Of a stretch of 64,000 nt of DNA, positions 32,686-45,810 are shown piece after piece. Made by a program: the position numbers and the translations under genes. Every line of letters starts with the position of its first letter. Within the stretch, counting starts at the first letter, position 1. This DNA comes from Mytilus californianus (Eukaryota > Mollusca > Bivalvia > Mytilida > Mytilidae): contig NW_026262581.1 of NCBI RefSeq assembly GCF_021869535.1, positions 113,922,771 to 113,986,770 on the forward strand. The letters run 5' to 3'. The notes under the pieces are model-generated. The model had not been told where the DNA came from. It made no database searches and saw only the letters and a program-made list of their open reading frames with translations.

Positions 32686-33924
32686 CCCTAATTCACACAA
32701 ATATAAAGGCCCAACTCGACGTCCCGAAAAGATCTGTTCTAGAGTTCAGATTATTTAAATTTTCAGGAATTCAGATTATACAAAAATATTTTACACAAAT
32801 TTGTCTTTAGAAGCGGAAATATGATATAGGTTGCTAGCTGGTCTGGATTTTGATAGAAAATAACTAATCAGATGCATAAAATACCTTATGTCATGGGTCA
32901 TGCACGGACTGTCTTACTTTACAGGGATGCTTATGCGGCACATTAAAGATAAGATAAATTTTAACCCGACATTTACACATTGTACATTTGAATGTACCAC
33001 AGAACTTAAATTTACTTGAATACATTGACCTCTTATCTTGTCAACGTTGAAGTCCGTCAGACAACAGAAGAATCCTTGATGAAATTTGAAATTTAAACAA
33101 CTCTTAATTTTCACTAGAACGAATATTGTAAAAATAAGACGCCATGGTCTAAACTAGCTCTAGCTTAATAACGTGTTATAGTATTCTTTTACTTATCTTT
33201 ATTAATATTACTTTTACTGTTAAGTCTGTTTTTTGAGATATCCATTTGACGTGACTCTGTGCTTATGTATCCCGTCATACTTTGAACGACAAAATTATTT
33301 TATTTATCAATATTACTTTTACTGTTAAGTCTGTTTTTTGTGATATCCATTTTACGTGACTCTGTATTTATGTATCCCGTCATACTTTGAACGACAAAAT
33401 TATTTTATGCCTACCTGTGCGAATTTCAGACGCGCGATTTTACGCCAGTACTTAAAACCTTCCATCCTTTATGGGTGGATTTTACATAGATAAATAAAAT
33501 CGTATAATATAAGCAAAATGAGGATGTTAAATTTGATGTATGCCTTTTTGTGCTTCTTCGTTACATTTGTTTGTTTTTATAGTGATTAAGATGATAACAC
33601 AATGTTGACTGCTGTACCCCTATTTTTGACATTTTTACCTATTGTGTCTGTTTGTTTTGTTCACGCATCGTTGTCAATATAATGGAATTTGATGCAACTG
33701 TCATACAAGTGAGAGGTTTAGCTAGCTATAAAACCACGTTCAATCCACCATTTTCTACTTAAGGAAATGCCTCGGTACCAAGTCAGGAATATGACAGATG
33801 TTATCCATTCGTTTGATGTGTTTGAACTTTTGATTTTGCCATTTGATTGGGGACTTTTCTTTTTGAATTTTCCTCGGAGTTCAGTATTTTTGTGATTTTA
33901 CTTCTTTTATAATGAAGAAAATAT
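32686..33924. repeat. Tandem-duplicated segment, copy B (uninterrupted)
   Basis: The copy matches 21666-22402 plus 32195-32605 without the LTR element, and so provides the empty site at 33521-33540. It carries one extra internal duplication (33199-33407). Confidence 0.9.
33199..33407. repeat. Internal ~106 bp tandem duplication in copy B
   Basis: The block tattacttttactgttaagt...gaacgacaaaattatttta occurs twice back to back at about 33199-33301 and 33302-33407. Copy A has it once, so the duplication arose after, or was lost relative to, the large duplication. Confidence 0.85.
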
Positions 33925-34597
33925 AAAACGTCTTGAAGCAAGAAGGTCTCCTAGTGTACACGAAGTTTTGTTTGTGGACATATGTTGCTGGTGGATAAAG
34001 TCTTGCACCGACTGAAATCAATATAGGGTTTACAGAAAAAATGGCGATATAAGGGTGCGAGTTATGTATCATTCGAGTAAAAATATTATCTATGTAAAAC
34101 ACTTGCTGTCATTTCGACTTGAGTCAAACTCAATTATGCATATTTTATTGTTTTATAGATTTTGTTCAGTCCCCCCCCCCCTTTTCAACTGAAATTAATT
34201 ATTCTTCTTAAAGAAATTTTGAATCAATAAAAATATTTAAAAAAATTAACTGTAAAAAAAACCACATTTTTTGCAGTGCTCTATTGTGTTTTAGGGTAAT
34301 AATTTTCATGCCTGGCAAGGCAATTGTAACTTGCAACACATTCTATATATTCAACGATTCATTCCCTGGGTTGTCATATTTAAATGATTTGGAACAGCCC
34401 TGAAATAAAATAGATAATGAAGTGTCCATCTACCGAGTCCAGAAAACATAAAATATGCAAATTGATAGATAAACATTTGGTTCCTTTCCATATTCAAAAC
34501 TTTTCGCATTATTTTAGAATTTTTATAGCTTTTCATAAAGCTTATTGAAATTTTTAAAACAAACATTTTATGATTTTGTATAAGTACAATATGAAAT
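33925..34597. other. Non-coding stretch
   Basis: It contains a C run near 34172. No gene or repeat is recognised. Confidence 0.45.
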
Positions 34598-34905
34598 AAG
34601 GAGATGTGGTATGATTGCGAATGAGAATTTTCCACCAGGGACCAAATGACGCTCGAGAAATGACGTAGATGTTAAAGCAACTAAAAGTCATCGGCCTTCA
34701 TTAATAAGCAAACCCCATACCGCAAGAAAGCCATAAAAAGCCCAGACATAACAAAATGTAAAACATTCCAAACGAGAAAACAAAAGCGTGAATTATGCAC
34801 AAAACAACAAAAGAATAACAAATATGATGCATAGCAACGAACGACAATCACTAAATTACAATCTCCTGACTTTGGACAGGCAAATAAATATTGCGAGTCA
34901 AGCAT
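34598..34905 (+). repeat. Dispersed mussel repeat (gatgtggtatgattgcc family), forward copy
   Basis: It begins gagatgtggtatgattgcga and includes atcggccttcattaataagc, aaaccccataccgca and aatctcctgactttggacag. It is more diverged than the copy at 796-1168. Confidence 0.75.
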
Positions 34906-36384
34906 ATTCGTGTGCGTTGTAAATTACACCAAAGATTTTCCTTATTCAAAGAATATGTTCGAAAATACATAATTATTACCAATTCACCATGATGAAGAAG
35001 GTTTATAATGGAATGTCTTTCGGATTCAAATTAATCAAATTTGGTTAGCGATGCAAAATTTTACCTAAACATGTAAAATTTGCAGTTTTGTGACAAAATA
35101 TGACTTTATGAGCAACAGATAGTAATTCAGATTGGGAAACAATATTCAAGAAAAATGATAAAGATTGTTTAATAATCAGTTTGCAGTAGGATTTTTCAAC
35201 TTTTAGATAATTACCTTGCAAGTTAAAAAAAAAATACAGGGTAAATTGGCCACATCTTTTTGCATCGAAGAACATTCGGCGAAAATAATATTTCTTTTTA
35301 TCAATCACATTTTTTTTCATAAAAGACATCGAGTGCTTTAGTAAAGATTGACATTTTAGACAAGTGTGTGAAATGCATTTCCTCTTTTACAACTGTATAT
35401 AAACCGAAAATGTATCAATTTTTATCGACAAAGAGAGGCACGTTTTTCCGGACTTTTATGCAAAAGAGAACTTTCTATTTATACACAATATTTTCAAGCA
35501 AGTACAATTTTATATTTCATTCACACAACTCCTGATCACTCCTCTGTTTTCATATTTAAATGAAATCAATGCATGAATGGATCTCGTAAAATTTACGACT
35601 CCAGAATATCTTTCACAGTTGATAGATAAGTATTTGAAACAACGATACTAAATATATCATGCTGAAATATTCTTTCTTATGCACCGACTTTTTTTTTCCG
35701 TTTTTGGAAGAGGTTGCTTTTTTAAAAAATAAACTGTTTGACTAAATGTCTTGAAAAATGCATTGCTTGTTTTGAAAAAGAATGGAAAGAGTAGTTTATT
35801 TCTACTGAAAATTATTTTTAATTTAATAATGTTTTTAAAATTTTTTCAAATTGTCCCGTTTTTTCAAATAGAGGACGTTCAAAAGACGGGTTGTCTGTCA
35901 ATTTAAGAAGGCAGGGCAAATGGTCATTGCTATCCAATGAATGGTCCACTGTACAAAGTGTTGAAGTGCGGTGATGCTCAAACACATCGAATGACATGGT
36001 CATAAATGAATGACAATGTTGTACAAACAACAAAAGGGGCTACTACATAATCAAGATTGTGTAATCCTAATTCAAAATAAAGTTGAAATTAACAAGTAGC
36101 TTTGCAACAACTGTCGTGATGATGGGTGTAAGAAAATTTATCTTCAAAGTGAAAACCTCATAAAAACATCATATTTGTCATAAACGATGTGTATTCATTG
36201 AATTATTTCTTTTCCAGGTTATAAAATGTTTTCAATAAAAGCAAAACAAATTCTTACAATTGTTTAATAGCTTCTCCAATTAAATGTTTTAAGACACTTT
36301 TCTCATTATTTAGGTTTTGGTGGACTTGTATTGCTTAGTCTTTAGCGGACTGTTGTTTTTCTCTCTGTCACTTTTTGTTTTTAC
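34906..36384. other. AT-rich non-coding stretch
   Basis: Nothing recognised. Confidence 0.45.
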
Positions 36385-36560
36385 GCCCGTCGAATGCGGG
36401 GCTATTATGGTATACCAATTTCCGTCAGACCAGCCGTCCGTCAACACTTTAGGGTACATTTAATTGGCTTCAACAAATTTTCATGTAATTTCAAGACAAC
36501 ATTAGTTTTGACGGGAGAAAGCTCCCTTTCTATTATCAAATATTTTAGCTTTATTATTTT
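36385..36560 (+). repeat. Probable dispersed repeat (cgcccgtcgaatgcggggct)
   Basis: cgcccgtcgaatgcggggct, gctattatggtataccaatt and agccgtccgtcaacacttta look like a bivalve dispersed repeat I have seen. There is no second copy in the window, so this rests on recognition alone. Confidence 0.35.
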
Positions 36561-38249
36561 AGAGTAACATGACTTGAGTGGTTACAGTACCAACGTAGGA
36601 TTGACCGTTTTAATAAGAACAATATTTCACATATCTCAGACTAACTCCAGTATGCCTAGATTGATTTCTTCAAAACTTATAACTATTGTTGGGTTTGATA
36701 AAAGTAAGCCGCCTTTCGATTTGTAAATTTTCCGGTGTTTCCGTTCCAGTGTTACGGATCTTTAACTGTTAGAATTATGGAATTTTTTCACATATTGTGC
36801 ACTTATTCCAGTATGCCTGGATTGATTTCCTTAAAACTTTAATATTATCACTGTGTATCATCGCCAACGGAAATTGGGTAGAGATAGTATAAATGAAAAT
36901 GAAGAAGTTCAGATTTTCTTTCATTTCAACAATTTTTATCGATTTGTTGAGGTAAATCATGATTTTTTTCTCTTATCTATGCCGCTTTATTTCTTTATGC
37001 TAACAAGATCAAAACAAAGACAAGATTTTATGTTATACTAAAAAGTTGTGCTCCTAGTACCTGCCAATTTCAAGGTCGCCCCGCAGACCCGCTATTAAAA
37101 AGTGTTTCGCCCTTTTTCCTCGATAAAGATTAAAAATATGAAAGTATGACTTCATATCGTCTGAAAGTTTTCTTCAAAAAAATAATTTTCGAAAGTATAC
37201 TGATCAAAAACATTTTTTTTTATTGTACGGCGGAGTACGTCGACTTGCAGAATAACTTGTTTTCTGTCCCACTGTCTGTATCACTCTGCTAAGCTCTTTT
37301 TTAAAATAACATTGCATATCACGGCTTTGTGACGTCAAATATGTTGACCCGGACTTAATAACTTTGACCCCGAAATATTACCGACGTCATAATGAATAAA
37401 CTGACGTAAATGAGTTTGACTCGAACTCATCAAGTCATTTTCCGGTTTGTTGGTGGAACAAAGAAAACACTTGTTTCTATCATGCAAAATACACAAATAC
37501 AACCCGATAAATTAATAATCTGGTTGTCTGCATATCTATATTGTAAAATATCAATATGCAGACAACCTGATAATCGGTTCGGTTCCTATTAGAAATAATA
37601 CGAAGGGGAGATAACAGCTTTCCAATATTCGAAATACACGACGCAGCAAATATCATACAACGTATGGTCTCCAATAGGATCTAAAAGTACATGCATACAT
37701 ATGTAGCATCCGTACTCGAAATCACATGCAATGCTATACTTTTTCTAGAAATGTATTAAGCAAATAATTTCTCATCAAGAAAAATGTAGCCATTATATTG
37801 ACGTCACGCTGTCAAAATAGTTGTTTAAACCATTCATATTGTTAACATTGCATCATTGTGATCAGTTAGGCGAATTTGTCTTTTATCACAATTGTAAAGA
37901 TTTTTTATGTCAACCTTTGCAAAGTCCTTTTGAACACTTTAAAAAAATATTCTTTAAAGATATTTCCGGATAAGACAGACTAGACATCTTCGGAATTTTT
38001 AAACCGGAGGCATTTATAATAGATTACAAACAAAAAAATGAAATGTTTTGAACTTTACATTTTCAACATCCAAAAATAAAAGTCTAACGTTAAGGATGCG
38101 ACTTCTCTTTTTGTAGTACATTTTCATGAATAGGCTTCTTTTCTTTGATATTGTACCAAATATAAAAAAAATTACAAGTACTGTGTAAAACGTGCACTTT
38201 TATGAAGAACACGAGGTAATTTTGTTTTTCAAATACACCTTATAAAAAA
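36561..38249. other. Non-coding stretch
   Basis: Apart from the inverted repeat at 37518-37571 I recognise nothing. Confidence 0.4.
37518..37571. repeat. 18 bp inverted repeat, one mismatch
   Basis: Arms atctggttgtctgcatat (37518-37535) and atatgcagacaacctgat (37554-37571) enclose an 18-base AT-rich loop. Fourteen bases next to the loop pair perfectly. Confidence 0.85.
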
Positions 38250-38470
38250 CGAAGTTAAATAATGGTTATTCCCTGGTTTGTTAATACAAAGTGATACATG
38301 TACTTGCATTTCCCATAGTTTCTGACCAAATTTCATTTTCCATGACGGTTTGACAAAGTTATTGATGTCTAAAAAACTTTAACCACAGACTGAACATAAA
38401 TGTTGACGCCGCCGACGCCGACGCCGACGACGGAATCTAAGATCACTGACCTATATCTCGCTTTCGCGAC
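38250..38470. repeat. Probable dispersed repeat with GCC-GAC run
   Basis: gtgatacatgtacttgcatt, gaccaaatttcattttccat, then gccgccgacgccgacgccga and cctatatctcgctttcgcga. The layout, with a short G/C trinucleotide run near its end, is one I associate with bivalve dispersed repeats. No second copy is in the window. Confidence 0.4.
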
Positions 38471-38924
38471 ACAAATCTCGCAGCCTCGATAAAAATCGTA
38501 TACGTCATTCCAGAGTTATAGGACTTTGACCACCATATGAATAATTTCAAGATGCACGATACGAGCGTATTATGTTTATTCGCAATGGTATTGTCGATTT
38601 TCTTCCATCGAATTATGATATTTTAAAGTTCTTTCGGTGTCTTCTGTCCCTTTTTTTAATTATAATTATAATGAGATAAATTTTCATTAAAAACTAAGCA
38701 ACTAAACAAAATTTTTAAACAGAAATTAAAATTAAAGAGCAATTATAAAGACAAAATGAACCCAACAAAAAGTATTCAAGTGTTCCGTAATAGCAAACAC
38801 TCCTGCTGCACTATACTAAGTGGTAATTGTCATTTGACCCATGAAAAAGAAGAAAACTGGTGATAAGGAATACTCAGTGATTTCATTAACGAGAGAAAGC
38901 GGTGATTTTTGGCTACGACATATT

Positions 38925-39100
38925 ATACATATCCTTATGAAATAAGTCGATGTGGTATGATCCTTACTAATCTGTGACACAGATAATCCATAACGGTCTT
39001 GAAAACAAATCATGAAGACGTCTTTGAATCTTTCGAGGAGATGACTTAAACAATTAAGAACTCTTGTTTCAATAGCCTCAATGGAAACAACAACCGTCTT
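38925..39100 (-). pseudogene. Very decayed retroelement ORF fragment
   Basis: Minus-strand DNA aligns by eye with 52800-52930: the order agataatccataacggtc, a variable centre, then gaactcttg and aatagcctc is shared. The frame ends DRYGLSVSQISKD, similar to DRYGISVS in the 52.7 kb relic. It is short and diverged. Confidence 0.4.
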
Positions 39101-41319
39101 ATAAGAAAATCCAGACATTTGACGCAATCCCTGAATCCCTAACAATTATTGCTTTTGGAGAAAGCCGCTACATATACATGGAATTTCACTGTGGAAAATT
39201 GAATAGATCCTTAGTATCATAGAATTAAGATTTCAACCGACGCTACTTAGTAATATCAGTTTTTTAGTTTCTAGAGCCAGATATCTTCTATTGTCATATA
39301 TCGTTTAGGAAGAACATTCAAATGTTACACTTGAAATTTAGTAATTAAATGTGTATCATAATCTAAAAAGAAAAGAAAAAGAAAGCAATTGGCAACTACA
39401 CATAACTTTAAAAAATGGTGGTAATTTGAGAATTAAAAGTTTGTTCATTTCAATTTGTTTCATTCTATATAAAGCTAAGACTATTGCGGAAGGACGTTGA
39501 ATGGTTGTTACATTATTTTTTTTTTTTTTATTGTTTTTAAATTTATCAATTATTATATTTAATTGCCGTTTAGTGTGTTTTTAAAGGAAAACGGTTGTAT
39601 TTATTCTGCCATAGGCGACAATACTAACATTTTCTAAATTTACCACTTTTTATAATAAAAACCTGGACAAAACAGTTATGTGTGGTACTTTATATATTAT
39701 TCTGTTTTAAAAAATGAAGTCAAATAGTATCATGATCAACTTCTAACGGAGCTTGTTTATGTTATCCATGCCCACCGTCATTTTACACCAAATTTATAAA
39801 ATTTTGGAAGTCTTTTCGAATAATTCTCTAGAAAATATTTCAATGGGTTTCAAAATTTATATTGTAAATATACACACTGCAGTTATTCAGATAAATAAAA
39901 ACATATATTGTATCCTTACATCCAATCACAGCGCTCCTAAGTTGACTTCCTTCACCTGCCTTGGGTACACAAAAGGCCAACATAAAGCCGGGAAAATGTA
40001 ATACTACTTGTTTCCCTATATCTGAAATCAAAACTGACAACAAGGATTGCAATGAGTATTATACAGGACAATCAAAATTAAGGTCTGTAATTATTTACTT
40101 TTAGAAACGACCATCTTAAACAAACGATCCGTTTTCTGGATGGCCGAAGGTTCTCTTTGTTGCAGGCTCATATATTTTTTTCAAAATATATATTGTTACT
40201 TTAAAAATAAAAGTGGAACAATTAAATAAGATTTTTTTTTAAATAGTCTGACATATTTCTTTTTGATGACTAGGTTTGTCATTCCCAATAAAAAAGGCAG
40301 AAGATAACAATGGAACAGTGAAAATTCATAAGTCGAAAAGAAACAGACAAAACAATTGCAAAAAATGACAAAAAGACCAACAACAATCTACAAAACTCTA
40401 CATAGAAAACTAAAGACAGACAAGATGAAAGAAAAGGAGTGAAAAGAAGTGAACGCAAGATATTGAGCAAGTTACTTACAACAAACGCTTTCCCTCTCCT
40501 TATTTATACTTCAACAGAATATAATTTTCCTGATAAGAAAATATGACAGAAGAAAGACAAATACAATTGCTGTGTACTTGATTAAACATAAGTTGTCTTC
40601 CTTTTCTCATAAAAATAATTGAAAACATGAATAGTTCATACGACAAGGCAACTTGGGAATGTTTGATTCAGAAACAGAACAAATGAATTATTTTACGTTT
40701 AACTCTATCAGCAAAGTGGGTCGAGCTAGATGAAAGACAAAAACTGGGACAGCCGCTAGATGAAAGGCAGAAACTTTTACTGTCAGTTAAAAGTTGGTTT
40801 GTTGGGAAGGAACAGAAACTTTACTTGCAATAGACATCTCCGAACTCTTTAAATAGTAATTGAAAGGTAGTTTCGTGTGCAGAGGAAGGGATATAAAAAA
40901 AGGCGATTGAATTAAATGTTCCTATTCCAATTCAAGCCAGACGCTTCCATAAGCGAGCGTCTTACTTCTTAACAATAGGATTTACAAGGGCCAAACTTCT
41001 ATACCTCAGCCAACCATTGTTGGAATAATTTACGTTGACAATCGACCAGATTGGAACCGGCTTTTACATGGTTAATGAGGATATTTATAATTGCTATAAT
41101 TTTTTAGTAGAGGACTTCAAAATCATCTATTGATACTGAGCTCGACGGAGTAGTTATTCATAAAATTATATAGCTAGTTTTGTTAGTTGAAAGAAAAGGA
41201 ATCAGAACATCGATAGATGTTCAGGAGGCTATTTAGAAAATCTGAAGTAAGAACATCATAGTATATACACGTCTGATGTTATTTGTAAGACAATACATTA
41301 ACTAGTAGAACAATTTCGA
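39101..41319. other. AT-rich non-coding stretch
   Basis: Poly(T) near 39513. The short stem agacgct/agcgtct lies at about 40930-40955. No gene is recognised. Confidence 0.45.
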
Positions 41320-41575
41320 TCTGAAGCGGTCATTTTGATCTGAACAGCTCTTAAATTCCGTACTGTTCTGACACTGTTTGCAGTCAAGAAAAGGTCATGT
41401 TCAGATTTTTCAGTAGCTGTTATTTACATGTATACATCAACATTACACTAAGTTATCTGAAAAGCTAATGAACAGTAATGAATTGACTGCAAGCGAAGTG
41501 TCTGGACAGTACTGAATTTGACGCAGTGTATAAGTCTGCAAATTGACTGAAAGACTTAAAATGGCCCAATAATTT
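41320..41575. repeat. AGTCTG/CAGACT-type repeat patch
   Basis: tttgatctgaacagctctt, gaattgactgcaagcgaag and gacagtactgaatttgac share words with 11270-11960, partly inverted. The family is unnamed. Confidence 0.35.
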
Positions 41576-42425
41576 ATTGTCTAAACTTTTCAGATGATGT
41601 TAAGTTCGGTTTCAAAAACGTTACTTGGTCAATGTCAACCTTTTATTTCAACGTAATTTGAAAGATATCTTAAGGAAAGAAAAACAGGTTTCACGATCTT
41701 CTCTAAGTATCATGGATTAGCAGTCGGTTAAATAGTGTTGTTTAAAAATCAGGAAGACATTTATTATTGAATTTGACTTTGAAGTTCGTAAGTAAGAGAT
41801 GTTTTGTTTATGAATTTTGCAAAACTTCCGGTGTATTTTAAACTTTTAAAACATTTTTTTTTATTATTTCTTGTCAAATATGAGATAGGTAATAATGCAT
41901 ATTAAGCACTATTTTGGAATTTTAATATGGTAAATATATTTTAACCACATTCTCAGGTTATGTCAAAAAATAAACAAAAGAATGGTCATCTGTAAGAGAC
42001 GAAGCACATGGTAGTTTTTTTTCACATGAAATAAAAAAACAATGAAATAAACATTGAACACTAGGTTTGGTTTAGCGAGTGGCCGTCACAAAAAAAAAAA
42101 GAACAAACAAACAGAAGGAGAGAGCCGTGTATGAAGTTAAGAAATAAGGAAAACAGAAAAGCCGTATTAATTTACATCTGAAATGAGTGTTTTGAAAACT
42201 GAGAGGTACAAATTTATAATCGTGTGTGAGACAAACAAAATCAACAATTTCAATAACTTAAAGCTGTCATTTGTTAGAAGGCTGTCCACTCTTAATAAAG
42301 GTTATAGACGTTTTAACTGGGACAATTACAATCATTTATTGGTAAAATTGTCCGGAAACGCATCTTTATTTTTGCTTATGTACTTTGTCTTTATGCCATG
42401 TTGTTTTTCTTTGTTGAAATATTTA
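41576..42425. other. Non-coding stretch
   Basis: Several poly(A) runs are present. No gene is recognised. Confidence 0.4.
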
Positions 42426-42429
42426 TTTG

Positions 42430-42735
42430 TTTTATAGTGATTAAGATTATAACACTATGTTGACTGCTGTACCCCAATTTTTTACATTTTTATCTATGAT
42501 GTCATTTTGTTTTGCTCACACATTGTTGTCAATATAATGGAATTCTATGCGACTATGATCCAAGTGAGAGGTTTAACTAGCTATAAAAACCACGTTTAAT
42601 CCACCATTTTCTACATAAGGAAATGTCTGTACCAAATCAGGAATATGACAGTTGCTTTCCATTCCTTTGATGTGTTTCAGTTTTGATTTTTGAATTTTCC
42701 TTGGAGTTCGGTATTTTTGTTATTTTACTCTATGT
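42430..42735 (+). repeat. 3' end of the mussel retroelement family, plus strand
   Basis: gttgactgctgtaccccaat, gtcaatataatggaattcta, tttaactagctataaaaacc and ttgatgtgtttcagttttga match 32215-32575 with many small changes. Confidence 0.75.
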
Positions 42736-42924
42736 CTAGTGGAATTGAATATGCTGCACTTGGTCTTTCACCTAGATCTTTATTACTAGAAACAAAATGT
42801 TACAACATAGCCTCAACAATGTCAATGAAATGTTAAGGTTGTGAAACAGTAATATCTTACAAGTCCTAGATTCAATACTGACAACTGTAACAAATTTGAT
42901 ATACATGTCAGAGTGGTTGGGGTT

Positions 42925-43972
42925 GTATGGTGACAGGAAATGGAGCATCCCATCTTAATGAGATTCTTGGCACAATAAACTCATCTGGATTGAAACAGCA
43001 ATCTTCTCACAGATAAAAATTGAAATTGGAGAAAAGTGGAAGTCTGTTATGGAAGAAGAAATTATGAATGCAGGAGAAAAAGAGTTTCATAAAGGTGTTC
43101 CTAGCATAACAGTGATTACAGCTTGTGGATGAAGTAAAAGGTCCAACAAACATACGTACAAAGCATCTGAGGGTGAGGCAATTATCATTGGAAAAAGGAC
43201 AGTTAGATTTTTGTATACAGGGGTTGTTAACAAATATTGTTACACATTCAGTAAATTTTCAAACAATTCAGTATTGCTATGGAAAGTGATAACATTGTTG
43301 AAAGGTTCAAACAGGGAGAAGCAACACACGGCGTTATATATTTAGTTGCAGACGGAGACTCCTATGTATTTGCAAGAACACCAGAAGAAGTGGCTATTTA
43401 GGGTAAGTATGTTAAGAAGCTAGAATGTTAAACCATGACTGCAAATTTCTCCATTTAAACATATGAATACACAAGCAAGAAAAACGGATCAAATAACTGA
43501 AAATCAACTGAAACTTTAAATCAAAACTTTAAGATCTGAGTTTCATAATTGGTTGTCGTTTTTTACGCGAGATAGGATTTGAACTTTAAACAGTACAAAT
43601 TGTTAGAAAGAACAAAAAATAAATAATAGTTATGTATATTTTTTATCAATTGTATTTAAAAAGGATAATATGTATAATGCAAGATTTCAAGGTGTGTAGC
43701 ATACTAATTGAAAATAGATGCTAGTTTTTATTTAAAGAGTGATCGTCTTACAGGTAATGATACCACAAATATCGTAGATTTTGGGATGCATTATAAGGGA
43801 AAAATTTGATAGTGGTAAATTTTATAATTTATGTAATAGAGGATCTTGGCACGCCAAATGTTATGGTACTGCTGCCAGACAAAAGTTAGGTGCAGATTGG
43901 GCCCCATGTTTGGACTACAGGGAGATTTACAGCTTCAAAATTTTATTCTCGCCATGGTTAGAAAATACATAA
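42925..43972 (+). pseudogene. Mutator-like transposase relic with splice signals
   Basis: From about 42930 the frame reads GASHLNEILGTINSSGLKQQ, IGEKWKSVMEEEIMNAGEKE, GVPSITVITACG, a TGA at the usual Trp position, then SKRSNKHTYKASEGEAIIIG and LYTGVVNKYC. In a shifted frame SDNIVERFKQGEATHGVIYL and ADGDSYVFART follow. The order hLNE, IG.kW, AG.eE, P.iTVI..(W)SKRS.KH.Y.A, GV.NKYC, HG..Y and DGDS matches the Mutator-like transposase domain common in invertebrates. A consensus donor gtaagt lies at 43403 and an acceptor ttacag at 43748-43753, with an open frame after it (NLCNRGSWHAKCYGTAARQK) to 43972. Nonsense and frame changes make it a pseudogene. Family assignment is from recognised motifs only. 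Confidence 0.6.
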
Positions 43973-44089
43973 AATAACACCATTACAAACTCAATCTTAT
44001 ATTCTTGTACGCGCGTACGTGTATACAATAAAACAAATCTATTCTATTTTTTAGAAATTTACCTGTGTAAATATGAACGTCACAAAAAA

Positions 44090-44450
44090 CGTCACTTTTG
44101 TGGCGTGGATACATTCGTGTGACGCACAGTTTATAATTCGTTTGTGGTGTCCTGGTGTGCTGTCGTGGGTTCATGGGAGGTGTCCGTTGTTATTCTGTGG
44201 TTTACATGTTGTAATGTACTATTATATTATTTATTTATGTGTTTCTCTGTCCTGAGTGTTCTTGCATTTATTTTGAACTGTCACGTAATGTTGTAATTTT
44301 CGCGGTATTTTTTTAACATTGCCATATAAGCGGGAGGTTTGGCTAGCCATAAAACCAGGTTCAATCCACCATTTTTTCTTAAAATGTCCTGTACCAAGCC
44401 AGGAATATGGCAGATGTTATAAAATATTCCGTTTCTATGTATGTTGGCGT
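44090..44450 (+). repeat. Retroelement 3' end, related plus-strand copy
   Basis: gtgtcctggtgtgctgtcgt, aggtttggctagccataaaa, ccaggttcaatccaccattt and ccaagccaggaatatggcag form a diverged version of the 3' end seen at 32350-32470 and 42570-42660. Confidence 0.6.
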
Positions 44451-45799
44451 TTGTTTTGGTTCCAGTTCAGTGTTTCTGTTGTTCCATTGTTTTCCTCTTA
44501 TAGTTGATGTGTTCCTCTCGGTTTTGGTTTGTGACCGGGATTTGTTTTTCGCTTAATCGATTTATGTTTATTGAACAGCGGTATACTACTGTTGCCTTTA
44601 TTCATGCATGCAGCAAAAAAATGAAAACCTTCTGATTACAATATATTGATAAGTAACTTAGTTTAAAGTGTAACCATCAGTATTATTATCAGTGTCAAGG
44701 ACTATCCAACATCGCTGCTCTGCATTGGCTAGACTTTGTTGTGCGCTCAAAAGATCCAAATCAACTTCATAGAGAAAGAATATTGCAAGGACAAAATATT
44801 ATTGACCATTGTAATGATTCCTAAACTGACGATTTTTTTTTATTTATAACAAAGAATTACTTCTAGAATTACACTTGTTCAAACAAAATAGTGTGATTTA
44901 CCTCTCCAAGGAAGAATTATCATTAATTTAAAAGTTTGTGTATTACATAAAATATTTCAATTTTTGTGGCTTAAATGGACACTTTGGGGAAATCAGCTGT
45001 TCGTAACAGTTCAATGTACTGCCCAAATAATTATGATTCAAAATCAGTGAAAACAAAAATGGAACATAATACACAAGATATGTTGGCTTTTATCTGTAAT
45101 ACATTACTTTATTTCTATTCTAACAGGCATCAATGCTTGTATTATTGTGTTTTTGCATTTGAAATTGCAAAATGATGTACAATGTATGTAACTATTTTTA
45201 CATGAGGAAAAAGATGTATGGAAAGTTTAAAAATGAATTTTTAGTACATCATTGCATAATTTTAAAACTCTTATAATTTGACTATAAAAGCATTGATGGT
45301 GTTTGAAATAGAAATTAGTTGACATTATATCTACAAAGAAAGAAACAATCCTATGCTATCATTGGGATCATCATTATGTGTAATTTTTGCATTTTTTTCA
45401 ATGACATTGGATCATAATCATGTGGACGGTATGTTATTTCAGTTTTGAACCCTGCTTTCCCCCAGTGAATATATATATTCACGTAACCAGTCTTAACAAG
45501 ACTCAGTTCTCAAATTCTCCTTTCTTTATAATAACTAGTCATGGATGTAGGTTTTTGATTAAATTTTTAATTCCAAACCATTTCTCAATCCACAAATATA
45601 TCCTCACAGACCTCAACTTATAGACTATATTTACAGTTAAAAAATGAACCCTATAACAGTTGTGGATCTGAACTTAAGAAAACAACAGACACACAATCCC
45701 ACCCCTTTAACAAACAAATTATAGGGTGGTAGAGGAATAATTCATAATTCCCTTAATAGAAGGGCAATTGCTTCATTTAACAGAAATAAACCAAACATT
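44451..45799. other. AT-rich non-coding stretch
   Basis: Nothing recognised. Confidence 0.4.
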
Positions 45800-45810
45800 A
45801 AGTCGTATTA

